64,000 nt of DNA from the NCBI GenBank assembly GCA_029168955.1, contig JAPDOI010001200.1, positions 62,001-126,000 of the forward strand, given 5' to 3'. Under the pieces are notes generated by a model. It was given only the letters and a program-made list of their open reading frames with translations, did not search any database and had not been told where the DNA came from. The translations under genes and the position numbers were made by a program. The DNA comes from Aplectana chamaeleonis. Lineage: Eukaryota > Nematoda > Chromadorea > Rhabditida > Cosmocercidae. How positions within the stretch are numbered: position 1 is the stretch's first letter; each line of letters begins with the position of its first letter. Of this stretch, positions 32,139-44,266 are shown piece after piece.

Positions 32139-35100
32139 TCACAATGGTAGTTGAGCGGGTGGCGGTAGATCAGCTACATAGTCGAATTCAGGGGAGCCGT
32201 AACGCTGGGGTATAGACCTGAACTTTGACGACGACGAAGCACGGAAGGTAGTATGCACGGCACGAAGTAGATTGGATATATTTGCAATGGAGATACCAGA
32301 CCAGCGCTCCATCTCGGATGACCAAGGTACAGGACCTTAAAAGTTGACGGTTTAAGAAGATTCGCATGGAATCGAATCGTTTCGAAGTGTCTAACCTGTT
32401 AGAACATTGGCGTAGCATAGGCAGGCAGCAGCAATGTACGATGGTCGATAAGCTAAATACTCAACCTCCAGTAGAACAAGATCCAACAGCATATTCATGG
32501 CGTTAATCGTCTTCCGAGAGGCTTTCTGATGTCGAGCGAATCGTCCACCAAACCATTGCGAGGTCGGAGTTCCAACGTCGAATCTGAGCTCGTTCAGGAT
32601 AACCCGCTCCATTTGTAAAATCTGAAAACAATGATGTGCAACCAACCCATGAAGCAGGAAGGATTCAACTGCATTTACCTGATCAGCGGTGTACGTGTCA
32701 TCGGTTATGTAGACAAAATCCTTCAGCTCCGGAGGATAAATCTCTTCATACTTGCTAAATGAATGACATTTGTGAAGCAGCGGATGTATGTGAAAAAACT
32801 GCTTACGACGAAATCATCACGGCGGTGGTGCCAATCAACTGCAGACGTTCACGATTTGTGCGAAATTTCGACAGGGTGCGATCAATTAACGAAACTGCCA
32901 AATGCAGAGTCTCCTAAGACAGCAAAGTTGAAACGACTAATTAAAAATTAGAGTCAAATTCACCTGAAATGCACAAGTACCTGGTGCATTTTGTATTCCT
33001 GCGTCACGTCTGATAACCAGTCCACAAGGATAGCGCGCATTTCGGGGTTGATATCATCCTGTCTCGACATATAATTGGACTTTGGACGAACCTTCACTTC
33101 GCGATTTTTCATGTACCTGCAAATCGCTTTCTACTCAATATCAACGACCCCAAAATTTCAAGCTACAACTCGTCGGCCAGAGGTAGTACCAGAAGCTGCG
33201 AATCTGGAGCTTATTCCCAGAATGGGGAGGGGGGTTAATGAGAACCTCTTGAGAAGAATCGAGGAAAATTCTCATAAAACCATGGTCCAGAATCGGAAGA
33301 CCGAGCCCTTGACCACCTCATTATATGACACAATTCCAAAAATCCCACATAATTCCAGTTGCTCAAGGCGCGATTTCCTCCAGATCAAAACTATATATGA
33401 CCTCCCCCCTATGCATTGATGACGAACCGATCGTGGCCCGTTGCCTTCGAGGGTGAGATGCCGTGCGCAACCGTCTGTGTTCCATCCGCTCGATAATCAC
33501 TTACCACACGAATGGTGGCCTACACTAACTGGGCGTCCTGTCACTTTGCTTTTGTAGAACTGTTTCGAAAGTTGTAGATATGGAACACAGCATTGATGTT
33601 CCGCTTTCCAAACCCCCTAAACGCCTCAGCGATTTACAAGAAATTTCCAAAAGTGGCCACTTCCATAGCGCTACGAAGAAAAATGGGGTACACGAATGGC
33701 AAAATTTAGGGTGTTGAAAAAATTGTCTCGGATTGATTCGGCCGAAAAATACATTTTCGGCCGAGATTTCAAGAAGGCAAATTATGACCTGATTGGAGCT
33801 TATTTAGATAATATTGATTGGCTAAGGTCTTTAGGGTGTAGCTTTAGTGTCAATGAGATGTATGAAACATTCCTTTTTATTTTGAAACATGTAATAGATT
33901 TATTTGTTGAGCTTCGAAAAACTCCTATTTCCAGTAACAATCTGCCACATTATCTGAAGAGGCTTCATGAAGCCAAGATCCAGGCATTCAAGCTAGCAAT
34001 GACCACTAATAACGGAAGAGGGACTATAGGATAAAACCAGAGATCACTGATGTAATTAAAAACTCGTTAGCGCTGTTCGCACCTCGGCTCGCTCGCCAGA
34101 AGGCCCCTCCCACCTCGAGAGAGAGAGAGAGAGCAGACAGCTAAGATCGCGCGGCGAGTTATGCAGGTTCAATTGCTGCCTCTCGGATTATGATTGGACT
34201 ACAGACGGTAACCGATCCTTTTGCCAGTATATTGATTAGGAGAATTGACAGCACATGTTTATTAGATATTACATGAGCATGCAGTATTACTTTTCCGAAA
34301 TATTTGAACACAAAATAATTATGTAAGATCCACTGGATTATTACACGCTTAAAATTATTAATTCACATAAGTATTTGATGACAAAAGTACCAAACAATCA
34401 CACAGCTGAGTTTGTTGCAAAACGCGACATCTTCTTGCAGTACTCCACAATCTTGTCCTGAGAAACGTCAGTCCTTTATTACACGTTGAAGAAACGGTCT
34501 ACGATTAGCACATACCCACCTGCTTGTACCCACAAAGGTAAACAATTTTTTTCTCATATAACAATTATTTTATTGACTTTTTTATACAAATGCTTATTCG
34601 TTAAAAAATTTACTACTCTGGGCACCTGCCATAATTTTTACACCATAGGACCCAGAGGATTGATATACGCCGAGAACTTTATCCTTCATCCTTTTATTTT
34701 CGAAAAAAGTTTTCATTCCGATGATTACTTTATGATTTTTTTATGAATATTATAAGATTTTATTCCGATGATTATTTTATTCAAACTCCATAGGTTCCAT
34801 CAAGTAATTCGATTTTCATGTTCCACGCATCCACATTCATTTATCGATGAAACTTTCGCTGCAAGCTAATACTTCATTTCGATGATTCCATGATGATTAT
34901 TGATTATTTTATTTTATTTCGATGATTATTTCAGGACTTGTTCGATGTTATTATTATATTACATTTCTATGATTATTTTATTTAAATTCCACAGATTCCA
35001 TCAAGTAATTCAATTTTGAAGTTCCACGCATCCACATTCATTTAAAGGAACTGAACCTGAACTAGACAGCGTGCGCAAATGCGCCTCAATGCTAAAACTG

Positions 35101-38100
35101 AACCGCGCTCGCGCTCCAATGCTAATGTTGAAGCGGACCAAACTGTTCCTCGGAAAACTCGACCGCGAGCCTAAGGGCTAGCGCGAGCGGAGTTGGGAGC
35201 CGTATTAAGCTCTTTCGAGCTTGTTTTCGTTCGTTCTTTCGACCCCAGTGCTCCAATGAGACCCTGAACTTTCTATTTCCGGCCACAAACCGAAGACGAA
35301 ATTTATCGTGGACACTGCCTTTAAACGTCTTATTTCAATGACATTAATCTCTAGCCTGGACTAGTTGTCCGTTTGGATGAACATGTTCACGGTGGTTGTC
35401 ACCGGTAAAAAAATGGGACTAATCGAAAATGGAACAAAATTTTGGGCGAAACAGTAGTAGTTAGGGTCCGAAGGGAAGAACGGAGCAACACAAAATAGAG
35501 AATCGCAAAAGACGGGTCCACAAAAGATTTCATTGCCACAACAAACAGTTCCACTGAGAGTAAAGAAGCGGGGTGAGAAGGATTTCGTGCCACTCTGCGG
35601 CGTTTCGCTCGGTTTCTTCATCATTTCTACTCGGGGACCAAACAACCGAATTAGCGACTAATCTCGAAATTGAAGATAATCGTGAACACTGCCTTTATAT
35701 CAATTGAACACCATTTGTTTTTCATTAGTAGAGATAACTCCTGGTTTTGTTTTTTATCCTTATCCATTCGATATTCGTTACCTTCCTCTAAGACCAATAA
35801 ATGATATTACCATGCCTCTATCTTTCCCTATGGCAGAGCCATTAGGAGTGCCCCACTCAGAACGATGCCAACGCATCCACTCACCTTCCTCGAAGAGGAA
35901 TACGAAGGCACACCTCATCGTCGCGTTGCGGCGATCTAGTCGCCGTGCGGAGTGGGCGAGAGAATCTGAGTCGAGGCAGATAATTATATCTCCTGGTAAT
36001 CTGAGTCGAGGTGCGAACCATCACTAATTACAGTCCCACTAATTGATTTTATCCTAAAGTTGCGCACCCCTAATAACGATGAAGACTGGGATAAGTATAA
36101 GTCAGCGTCAAATAGTTTTGAAAAAAAAACTTTATCAGTATAATATTTCAGTGAAAAAAAAGGTAATTGAATCTAATGATGGAAATTCTTTTTTCAAATT
36201 CATGGGTACTAGGCTAAAACCTAGGCAAAAAGTTGGTCCACTACGTGGTGTTGATGGTGAATTCCTTACTTCAGACTTTCAAAAGGCGGAGTTACTTGCT
36301 GAAAGTTTTGAGCGTGTATCTGTAAGGATGTCGGGAACAGCTAATGCGGGTTCAATGGGTGCTCGAGTCGTAATGCAGGACTCTGTGTCTTTTAATGTGT
36401 TATTCTGGAACTTTTGTCTAAATGGCCAAGCTGCTCTTCCATTACTCCTGACAACATCCCATTCGTGTTTATCAAAAGGGTAGCTGTTCACATTTCCACT
36501 CCTTTGGAAATTCTTTTCTATTTGATCTTCTTTAGGACGGAAGTTCCTTCTAGATGGAAGCATGCGTTAGTTGTTCCGCTCCCAAAAAAAAAAACCTCCG
36601 TACACTTACGCCGCTAATTACAGGCCTGTCAGTCTTACCTCATTGTTCTGCAGACTTTTTAAGAAGATAATGAAGAATGCCCTTGTGATGCATCTGGAAG
36701 GCAGCCATATTTTTTCGGATAGGCAACATGGGTTTCGTAAAGGAAAATCCACTGTCACTCAAATGATTGAAACACTAAATCAGTGGACTTCTAGTTTGGA
36801 TAATAAAAAACAGTGTAGATGTTATTTACTTTGATTTTGAAAAAGCATTCGATAATGTGGATCATGTAAAATTGATTGCCAGAATGCAGCATCTGGGCAT
36901 TCACGAAAAAATTGTCAATTGGCTTGAAGCCTTTCTCAGCGGTCGTACATTCCAAGTATGCGTTAACAATAGCCTTTCTTCTGTCAGAAGTGCACCTAGT
37001 GGGGTCCCTCAAGGGGGTATCTTGTCCCCAATTTTGTTCAACATTTATACATACGATATTCCCAATATAGTGGAACGTGGTAGTGTTAGGTGTCAGATCT
37101 CTGCGGATGATATCAAGGTTTTCAGTGAAGTTAGGAATAATGGGGTGTCAGCTTTGCAGGATAGTATTCAAGCTGTTTGCTGTTGGTCGGAAACATGGGG
37201 ACTGCCCTTGTCAGTTGGGAAAACCGAAGTCCTACACCTGGGAGGAGACCCTAATCTCCAAGCCACCTACGTAATTAACGATATACCTATTGAGGCAATT
37301 GATGAAATAAAAGACCTCGGATTCGTAGTAGATAACAAGCTTTCGTTTGATGAGCATTGTAGGCTCATTGCTACTAAGGCGCATCAGACTCTCTCCTATT
37401 TAAATCGTTAAGATCGAAAGATCCAAAGTTGCTGGTAAAGGCATATAAAATTTATGTTCGCTCAATGTTGGAGTATGGCACTTGCGTTTTTGGGCCCTAT
37501 AAACGTCAGTTTGTAGAAAGGTTGGAGAGGGTACAAAACAGCTTCACGAGGAAAGTCTTCATTCGGACACTTGGATTCACATATGCCAACATTCCTGGGA
37601 GTTATCTGAGAAACAAAAGGCTACAGCTCGACACTCTTGCTCTCCGTAGGAGAAGAAATGATTTCTTCTTAATTTTCAAAATGTTGAATGGTCTGGTGGG
37701 TCTTAAACTATCTGAATTCTTCACCTTGAGACGTTCTCATACTAGGGGTCAGGGGTTCAAACTCAGCTTCTCTCAGCCTCGAACTCGCTTAAGGCGTAAT
37801 TTTTTCACAATTCGAGGGGGATTGGAATATCTGCGCTTCAGTAAAAGGCTCTTGGTGCCTAGTTCTTTCAGTATTTTTAAAAGGCAGGTTAACCGGTATT
37901 TGCAACAGGAACTGTTTATTGGCTCTTGTAGGGCCTAGTTTTCTTTTTGTTTGCTGTTGGTTATGTTTTAATGTTTTTCCATTCGCTTTTTTTGTTTTGT
38001 TATTCACATGTGCTGACGCGCATGTAATAAATGTAAATGTAAAATCGATATGCCTGCCACGCACTGTCGCTGGCGCGGGGAGTATGATCCTGGCCAAAAT

Positions 38101-41100
38101 CTCAGATTTCACTCACAATTTCTCGTGGGTGTTACTTGGGAAGCTGAACACGAATTTGAGGTCCATTTTTCGATTTTCAGAATATTGAGGTAAGTCACGA
38201 TAGTTAAAAGAAATCATGCCTACCGTAACCTATAGGAACCTTAAGTCTAGCGACAAATAGACCCCAGAATCGCGTTCAGCGCCCTAAATAACCCCCAAAT
38301 GAAGTTTTGAGCCAGATTCAGGGATTTTTTTCTGAAAACTCCGAAAGTTCCCTGGCGGGTACCCTCCCTTACCTTATTGTGAAACATCAAAATTCCCTTT
38401 TTGGAATCCACAGAGCTATTTAGGGAATCTCAAGCACGGGTCATTTACGCACTGTCACACACCTAAAGCAGTGACAGTATGGTTCTCCAAATCGTCGCAG
38501 AGCGGAAAAGGGAGTCCGATCAACGTCAAGAATGCACCCATTCCGCTCGCAAAATAAATATCGACCAGATTTTTTGACAGGATTGACTGGTTAACGGCAT
38601 GTGAATTTTTAGGCCGAGTTGTATGAATAGAGCCTTACTTGTTGTTGGTTAAAAATCTAGCTGTGTCCAAACTTAGCTAGCTGTGACCGGATGAAGCCGC
38701 CTCGGCCGATACATATGCATCAGGGGTGTGCGTTAATGAAATTTTTTTTCGTTAACCGTTAATCGTTAATTTTTGAAAAAAAAAACCGCGTTAATCCGTT
38801 AATGCGTTAACACGTTAATTTTGCATTTCGTTAACAATTTTGAAAACATTACCTGACCACCACATATAACAATAACCAGACGTCCCAAAAAAACATGAAA
38901 CACGTTCCATACCAAACACCGCAGTTCGTACACTCCAACCTTGGAAATCATCTTCATGGATTATTAATACTATCAGCCAGAACAATAAACGAATACTCTT
39001 CAAGAATAGGAATCCTGACATGCAAAAAAGCATAGATGGATGGAACATTAACGAAATAAAAATTAACGTGATTTCGGGACTTTTTCGTTAACCGTTAATT
39101 TTTGAAAAAAAAACCGCGTTAACCCGTTGATGCGTTAACACGTTAACGTTATTAACGCACAGCCCTGATGTGCATAACCTGGACGAGGGAGGATGAAGAA
39201 AACACACGCTGTAGCCGGCAAGAAATGGCCAACCGGGTTGACGTGTATGAAAGACGTGGCTCAAAAAAAACGCCCGTCTACAGCCGGCGGCATCATAATC
39301 AATCACGGAACACCCTATGTTCCAACGTAACAAATAATGATATCCTAAGGGTGTCCTTAACACTCGGGCGAGCTGAAACCGCCCTCAAAAGTTTTTTTCG
39401 TTCTCCTTTGCCCACGTATTTCACAGATATTGACCAGATCGGCCGTCGCTCGCTACAGCCGTTTACACCAAGAATTTGATAACACCACTTTTCATGATTG
39501 TAATACGTATCGACCAGGCCGCCTACAGCTGATTGGACTAAAACGCCATTATTGATCGAGCAGGCTATGGATGAACGTAGATGACTATACAGGTGTACAG
39601 TTTACCGCAATGTTAAAAGGGCATGGTGCGGTTTTGGTCACACACTAAAACTACAGTGGAAGACGCCAGATTTCATTATCGATCGACAGCACAGCTGATT
39701 TTCTGGGTGAGTTACGGTTTTTTTCCTGTTTGCTTCAGCATTGTTTTTGCTGACTATCTAAATATTGCGAGTAGGGGCTATTCTTAGTGCGTGAGAGAAA
39801 TTAGCCGTTTGTTCGTGCTTCGAAGTGTTTTTTTTTCAGAATCCTGTTTTGAAAACGAAAAAAACGGTGAATTCCTCTCGCACACTAAGAAAAGCCCCTA
39901 TTCGTAATATTATAAGAGTCAGAAACAGAAATAATGCCGACGCAAACAAGAAAAAATCAAAAACCGTAACTCACCCTGAAAATCAGCTGTGCTGCCGATC
40001 GATAATGAAGTCTGGCGTCTTTCACCGTGTGACCGCAAGCGAACCATGTCCTTTTAACATTGCGGTAAACTGTATTTTCTACATCATATTTCTACCAACA
40101 CATTAGGCGTGGGCCGAATGGGGTACAACCGGTCTGCCAACTCTTGAGCCTATCCAAACACGTCTATATCATTTCAACTGTTCCCGATTAGAATATGGAA
40201 ACGATCATTCCTCTCCAACGGAACCCCTACGTTAATCGCTTATTCATGCGTTTGGGAATAATACAGGCATACAAATGTCTTTGTAAACCACCTCTAAACT
40301 GCGGCTGATAACAGAAAAGTCATCTAAAACCAAATGTTAAAAGCTTCACACCAACCGGTAAATGTCCTCGGAAAACTCGGGATTAGCATAGATGATATCC
40401 TCGCGCAGCTCCTTTTCAGAAATAGCCGTGACATACTCATCGCGACTATCGAGTTCGTAGTCGAGAGCGCTTCCGTATTGTGACGATTTAGCGTCATCGT
40501 CATCATTCATACCAAAATTTGAGAAATCCGACCTAATAGTGAGCGGTCCAGATGGGACATTGGAACAGGTCGAAAATACCTCCTTGAAAGAACTTCGTTT
40601 GCAAAAATATGAAAGAAGAATTTAGTAATGACTCAAAGCTAAACGTACATCATCGTCTGAGTTGAAATCGAGACTAGAAACAGGGAGACTACTCAGTGGC
40701 TTCCGTACGGCCAACGCCTTGGGCTGAAAATAGCAGACGTGAACAAGGGAAATCCGCATTCTCACTAATCGAAGGCAAAAAAATACATACCCTATCAGCG
40801 GGTTTCTTGGATAACTTTTCCTCCTTACATTGCCTTTCGAACTGGTGTATGATATTATTTTCATCATCGTTGTCACAAAACACTTCAAAAGATGGCTTCA
40901 CTTCTGGCACCACGGATCGAGACTGGTACTGGCTTGAAGTCGCGGCGGGAAACTGAAAGGAAATCCTTCAGAGAAACGACCGCTAAACTGGTTCCGAATC
41001 ACGCATAGGTGATTCTTCATGCCACGGGTCGGCGTCACACCGCTACCGTTAAAACACCGTATTGTTGTTCGGTGGGAAAAGGCATGTAGCCTCAGAATCA

Positions 41101-41279
41101 TAGGCCTCCCAAAATAACACTAGAACCATACCCTTGCATTCTTGTCATCCCTGAGACCTCGGTTTTCCTTTAGAAGGTTTGTTGTTCCTTGCTGACGAGT
41201 CAATTTTCCGGGCTTTGGAGCTACATTGGTTTGATTCCGGACAACAGCCAATCCAGCACGCGCGGGAGGTGCCATCGAA
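32139..41279 (-). CDS. cya-1: A-type mitotic cyclin, complete, nine exons
   Basis: Reading on the - strand: 41279-41132 (ATG at 41275), 40952-40791, 40723-40649, 40582-40356, 33116-32981, 32913-32807, 32754-32679, 32621-32396, 32335-32139. All junctions keep phase and the product is 449 residues. Cyclin A binds CDK1/2 and drives S phase and mitotic entry. Seen: destruction box R6-AG-L9-AVVR-N14 (RxxLxxxxN); an acidic Ser-rich N-terminus; PEFSEDIYRYMKNREVKV before the first cyclin fold; the CDK-binding and hydrophobic-patch motif MRAILVDW (229-236); then KYEEIYPPE and FVYITDDTY (297-305). FVYITDDTY separates A-type from B-type cyclins. The second fold starts at ILQMERVILNELRFDV. Intron 4 is 7.2 kb and full of transposons. 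No stop or frameshift was seen in the exons. Confidence 0.93.
33745..34014 (+). pseudogene. CR1-like LINE, 5'-truncated front fragment (endonuclease-RT linker)
   Basis: The open frame contains RDFKKANYDLIGAYLDNIDW and VIDLFVELRKTPISSNN, typical of the linker between endonuclease and reverse transcriptase in nematode CR1/jockey-group LINEs. The endonuclease is absent, so the copy was truncated on insertion, probably near 33745 where the sequence changes from a dispersed repeat. It continues at 36070 after an insertion. The LINE runs opposite to the cyclin gene whose intron holds it. Confidence 0.7.
34015..36069. mobile_element. 2 kb non-autonomous element inserted in the LINE, hAT- or Mutator-like
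   Basis: CTAATAACG occurs on both sides (34006-34014 and 36070-36078), a target duplication of 8-9 bp. The two ends are imperfect inverted repeats over about 80 bp: CTATAGGATAAAAC and GTTCGCACCTCGGCTC on the left match the complement of the right end. The right terminus GTTGCGCACCCC resembles hAT ends, but 9 bp would suit Mutator. The interior holds a GA microsatellite (34120-34135), AT-rich sequence and a nested GGCAGTGTTCACG family piece. No transposase. Confidence 0.65.
35321..35697. mobile_element. GGCAGTGTTCACG family fragment nested in the inserted element
   Basis: CGTGGACACTGCCTTTAAA at 35308-35326 and CGTGAACACTGCCTTTA at 35681-35697 are two right-type ends in the same orientation. 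Between them lies the shared CTGGACTAGTTGTCCG block. This suggests one copy inserted next to, or recombined with, another (the first extends left to about 35160). Confidence 0.55.
36070..38041 (+). pseudogene. CR1-like LINE reverse transcriptase, broken
   Basis: Reverse transcriptase blocks appear in order over three frames: ANYRPVSLTSLFCRLFKKI and QHGFRKGKSTV (36.6-36.75 kb), YFDFEKAFDNVDH (motif A, ~36830), SGVPQGGILSPILFN (~36995), and SADDIKVF (motif C, ~37100). A thumb and C-terminal tail ends in FKRQVNRYLQQ (~37900). Frameshifts lie near 36410, 36590, 36807 and 37410, and the usual YADD is SADD, so it is dead. The 3' end has a short ATGTAAATGTAAA tail (38022-38041), as in CR1-type elements that end in small repeats instead of poly(A). 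Confidence 0.85.
38042..38720. repeat. Dispersed repeat flanking the LINE
   Basis: The wording (CTGAACACGAATTTGAGGTCC, split at 38146-38166; GCGCCCTAAATAACCCCCA at 38280) matches 60500-60760 closely and more loosely 15500-15700. The 5' side of the LINE (33580-33740) matches 60180-60290, so the LINE jumped into an older copy of this repeat. The end near 38620-38640 (TATGAATAGAGCCTTA) resembles a Tourist-like terminus. Confidence 0.6.
38721..39167. mobile_element. hAT-like MITE, 447 bp
   Basis: Ends CAGGGGTGTGCGTTAAT and ATTAACGCACAGCCCTG fit hAT termini. The flanks ATATGCAT (38713-38720) and ATGTGCAT (39168-39175) are an 8 bp target duplication with one change. Subterminal GTTAACCGTTAATTTTTG and AACACGTTAA words occur at both ends. 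No transposase. Confidence 0.8.
39590..40075. mobile_element. Foldback element in the cyclin intron
   Basis: GTACAGTTTACCGCAATG at 39596 pairs with CATTGCGGTAAACTGTAT at 40058; ACAGCTGATTTTCTGGGTGA pairs with CACCCTGAAAATCAGCTG; TAGGGGCTATTCTTAGTG pairs with CACTAAGAAAAGCCCCTA. Arms total about 220 bp around a short loop near 39800-39870. Confidence 0.8.
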
Positions 41280-41290
41280 CTGAAATTTAG
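41276..41290 (-). promoter_or_regulatory. Trans-splice acceptor of the cyclin gene
   Basis: On the - strand AACCTAAATTTCAG ends four bases before the ATG (TTCG-ATG). Such a short leader after a perfect acceptor points to spliced-leader addition. Inference from position and consensus. Confidence 0.6.
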
Positions 41291-43617
41291 GTTATATGGC
41301 ATGGAAAAATACAACAAATGGAATGGCTTTGGATGAACAACAAAAAGTGTGATGGGTTCAGTATCAAAGTGAGGGTCATGAGCGGTTCTGATTATTCGTG
41401 GAATTTTTAGCTTTAAATAACGATCCCGAGTAGGGTCGGCTGAAAAACGAAAATATGGCGAAAAAATCCGAGAAAAATTTCCGAAATCTCGGTCACCAAG
41501 TGGAGGAGATCGTCACTCCGCTTAGCCTCCCCCCATTGCTTTACACAACGACCCGCTTGACCCTGCGAAAAACCAGTTCTATTTATGTGAACAAAAACAG
41601 AGATTTTGGGTTTCGAAGAGACTGGTGTCTGGGAAATTGAAAGAAATCAATGGAACATCGGAGCATGTGGGGAAACCAGCTTCTCTGAAAATGCAAAGCT
41701 CTTCAAAAAGTTCAGTGATCCGGAAAATGATAGAATTCGATTTCGAGTTTTTTGTATGAATTACACACGTTCGAGAGCTTCTATTATTTGTTTTTATGTT
41801 TAAGGAAATCTTCGGATAATTTTGCGATTTTTCAGAAAAACACTAGGTCCTAGGGTTGAGCACGACGTTGCGGCAATTTCCGACGGAGCTACGACCCCCC
41901 CCGTTGCCCATGATTTCTTGAAAATTTTCAAAATTATTACGACCCTGCAGATATATACAGCTGTTCTTGCACTGCAACTTCTATGGCAGAGGACGACTAT
42001 TACTACCCTATTTCAGCTTTTCATGTAGTTCCAAGAGAATTTATTTTTGCTCAAATTTTTTTACGACACCCCCAAAATTTCTTTTTTTTTCAAACTTTTT
42101 CGACCCCCGTTGCACCGGGTCGCAACCCTGCTTGACCCTGCACTAGCATCTACGTTAAAGTTTTCGAATTAAACCGAAAAACGATTACTAATTTTTTTCG
42201 CGTTGGAATAACTTTTTACCTCATGAATATTCGAAAAACTGAATAATTTCCAACGATTTGAAATCAGTTATTCCACTAGTAATCAGATTCGACCCTTGTT
42301 TGGAATCGACTGGACTGATTCCACTTCTGGTGAAATAAGCGAAAAGCGCAATACAGAAAGAAAAAGTTTCAGAACACATTGCCATGGTGGAGTTAGTCAA
42401 AACATGGTCAGGATAAACGGAATGAAAGCATGCAAACTCGGAAATCGAATTTCAGCACAATTTTTTCTCAATTTCGCTACGAATTTTTTACAGGTTCGTA
42501 AAAAATCAATTGCGAAATGACCACAAGTATTTGAAAACGCGGAAAGCCTTTAAAATTATGAACTGATTTTCCCAAGTGACCCGAAACTTCCGCGTTCCCC
42601 AGCCCTTTTTACGGTTTTCGGAATGCAAAACGCTGAAGGCCAAAAAGGCGACATTGCGGGCTTCGGACCACCATTTCTAGCAGATCCGATGGATATATGA
42701 GGCTACAGACTCCAGATGCGGAACAGTCACAGAAGGCGCATTTTTAGTTAACGATAGAAGTCATGGAAAAACTCAACCGCGTTTGTCTCACGACGCACAT
42801 GCATCATTTCGTGAGTAAACACTTTCAGAAAAAAAAATCGAAATAAGGGTTCCATTTATGGTCTGCATACAAATCCTGAGAAAATTTCTCCGAGCAGGTT
42901 TCTCGAAGAAAAACTGCTACAAAGACGAAAAAGGCTAGAAATTTGGGTTTGCTTACTCTTCCAATCTGAGAGCAGAGCGCAAAAAACTCTACACTTTCAA
43001 GAAAACAAAATTATCTGAAGAACAGCAGATTCAGTGATCGACAAACAGGCCACAACCACAAGGAATCTTCGGGGTGAACAACGAGCCAGGTTTTGAATTC
43101 AACAACGGCATTCTCAATGATGTAGAGGGACAAGCGTTGTCTTCAATGTTACTTCTTTTTGACTGTAGTGCACCCAGACATTCACAAAAACTGATAATGC
43201 ATGTATAATCCGATAACAGAAAGACATAAAAATTACATTTTTTTGCAAGGACAAGTGCTCCCCTGATTGCAGAGTGCAGATTTTTTGAAGACGTCAAGTA
43301 AAAAATTATACGACTCGTGTAGAGCAGAATTAAAAGCGCATTTCTTCTTTTAACTTGAGGACTTTTGCGGCTACCTGGGAAACCAGACCAGTTTTGAGCT
43401 TCACTTATAAACTGTGGTCGAATTTCAACAAGTTCATATTCTCTTTCGCCAATGCACCAAAACTCTCATAATTGACATAACATGAGCAGCCGATGAGGGC
43501 TACATAATATCTTTAAAGGATTCGTGAGAACCCTTCAAACCGAAACAGACATTTTTTTGAACATCCAGCGAATACCACCTTTAATGTTTGCTTTATAATG
43601 TAAAGACTTTGAAGCAT
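41291..43617. other. Upstream region of the cyclin gene, no other gene seen
   Basis: The cyclin promoter should lie just right of 41290; TTTTTTCGCCATATTTTCG on the - strand (about 41448-41466) is only loosely like an E2F site. A repeat with GACCCCCCCCGTTGC and CGACCCCCGTTGCACCGGG (41890-42130) belongs to a family seen at 2640, 44220 and 50760. The rest shows no recognisable exon. Confidence 0.4.
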
Positions 43618-43888
43618 CAAGCCTTGTACAGTTCACTTCCGCACTGCCGATCAGTCCGCAAAGTGCGCGCTGATTGCGAAATCGTGCTGCGGCGCGGTTG
43701 CGAGTATCCTCAGACAGGGATGTGGGATCACCCGGGCGATAGGATCACCCGGGCACCAAAGGCGAAAAGCGCCCGGGTGATCCCACATCCTTGTCTGAGG
43801 ATGCTCGCAACCGCGCCGCAGCACGATTTCGCAATCAGCGTGCACTTTGCGAACTGAACGGTAGTGCGGAGGTGAACTGTAGGCTTGC
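43618..43888. mobile_element. Foldback element, 271 bp
   Basis: Arms of about 120 bp (43618-43740 and 43768-43888) are near-perfect complements, including GATTGCGAAATCGTGCTGCG and ATGTGGGATCACCCGGGCG with its inverse. The GC-rich loop is about 30 bp and itself repeats GATCACCCGGGC. Mirror-image open frames on both strands are a consequence of the palindrome. Confidence 0.9.
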
Positions 43889-44266
43889 AAGTACAATGAG
43901 CAATTCCATTATCAATGAAGTATAAACTTTCATTCAGCGACTTATTTCGATAATAGAATATAGAGAAAAATCAAAAATGCAAAAAAAAAACTCAAAACGA
44001 ACATTGTTTGCAACGAAACTGCTCATTGCACTTCGACGCGATGTTTGGTGAATGAATGGCAGGGGGTCGTAAAAATTCCGGAGCCAGAGTTTTCTTCAAA
44101 AGCATGGGAGAACTAGACTTTGAACTTCTTAGTTAGTCACTCAAATAAGGCTAAAAAATTTCTAATCTCGGTGGAATGTAAAAATTTAGGAAATTTTTGC
44201 AAAATTTTGGTCAGCAAGGGGGGTGGTCGTAGCTCCGCCTTGACATTGGCGCAACGGCCTACTCAA
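43889..44266. other. Repeat fragment, target of the hAT element
   Basis: The sequence 44050-44260 (GGGGGTCGTAAAAATTC, GGTCGTAGCTCCGCCTTG, GGCGCAACGG) is a member of the GTTGCGCC repeat family seen at 41870-42130 and 50751-51017. No gene. Confidence 0.45.

Noticed and set aside
32763..33419. + strand open frames at 32763 and 33075
   Set aside because: They run antisense to, or over the edges of, clear cyclin exons on the - strand.
43588..43896. Two similar proteins on opposite strands
   Set aside because: They are mirror translations of a single 271 bp palindrome.
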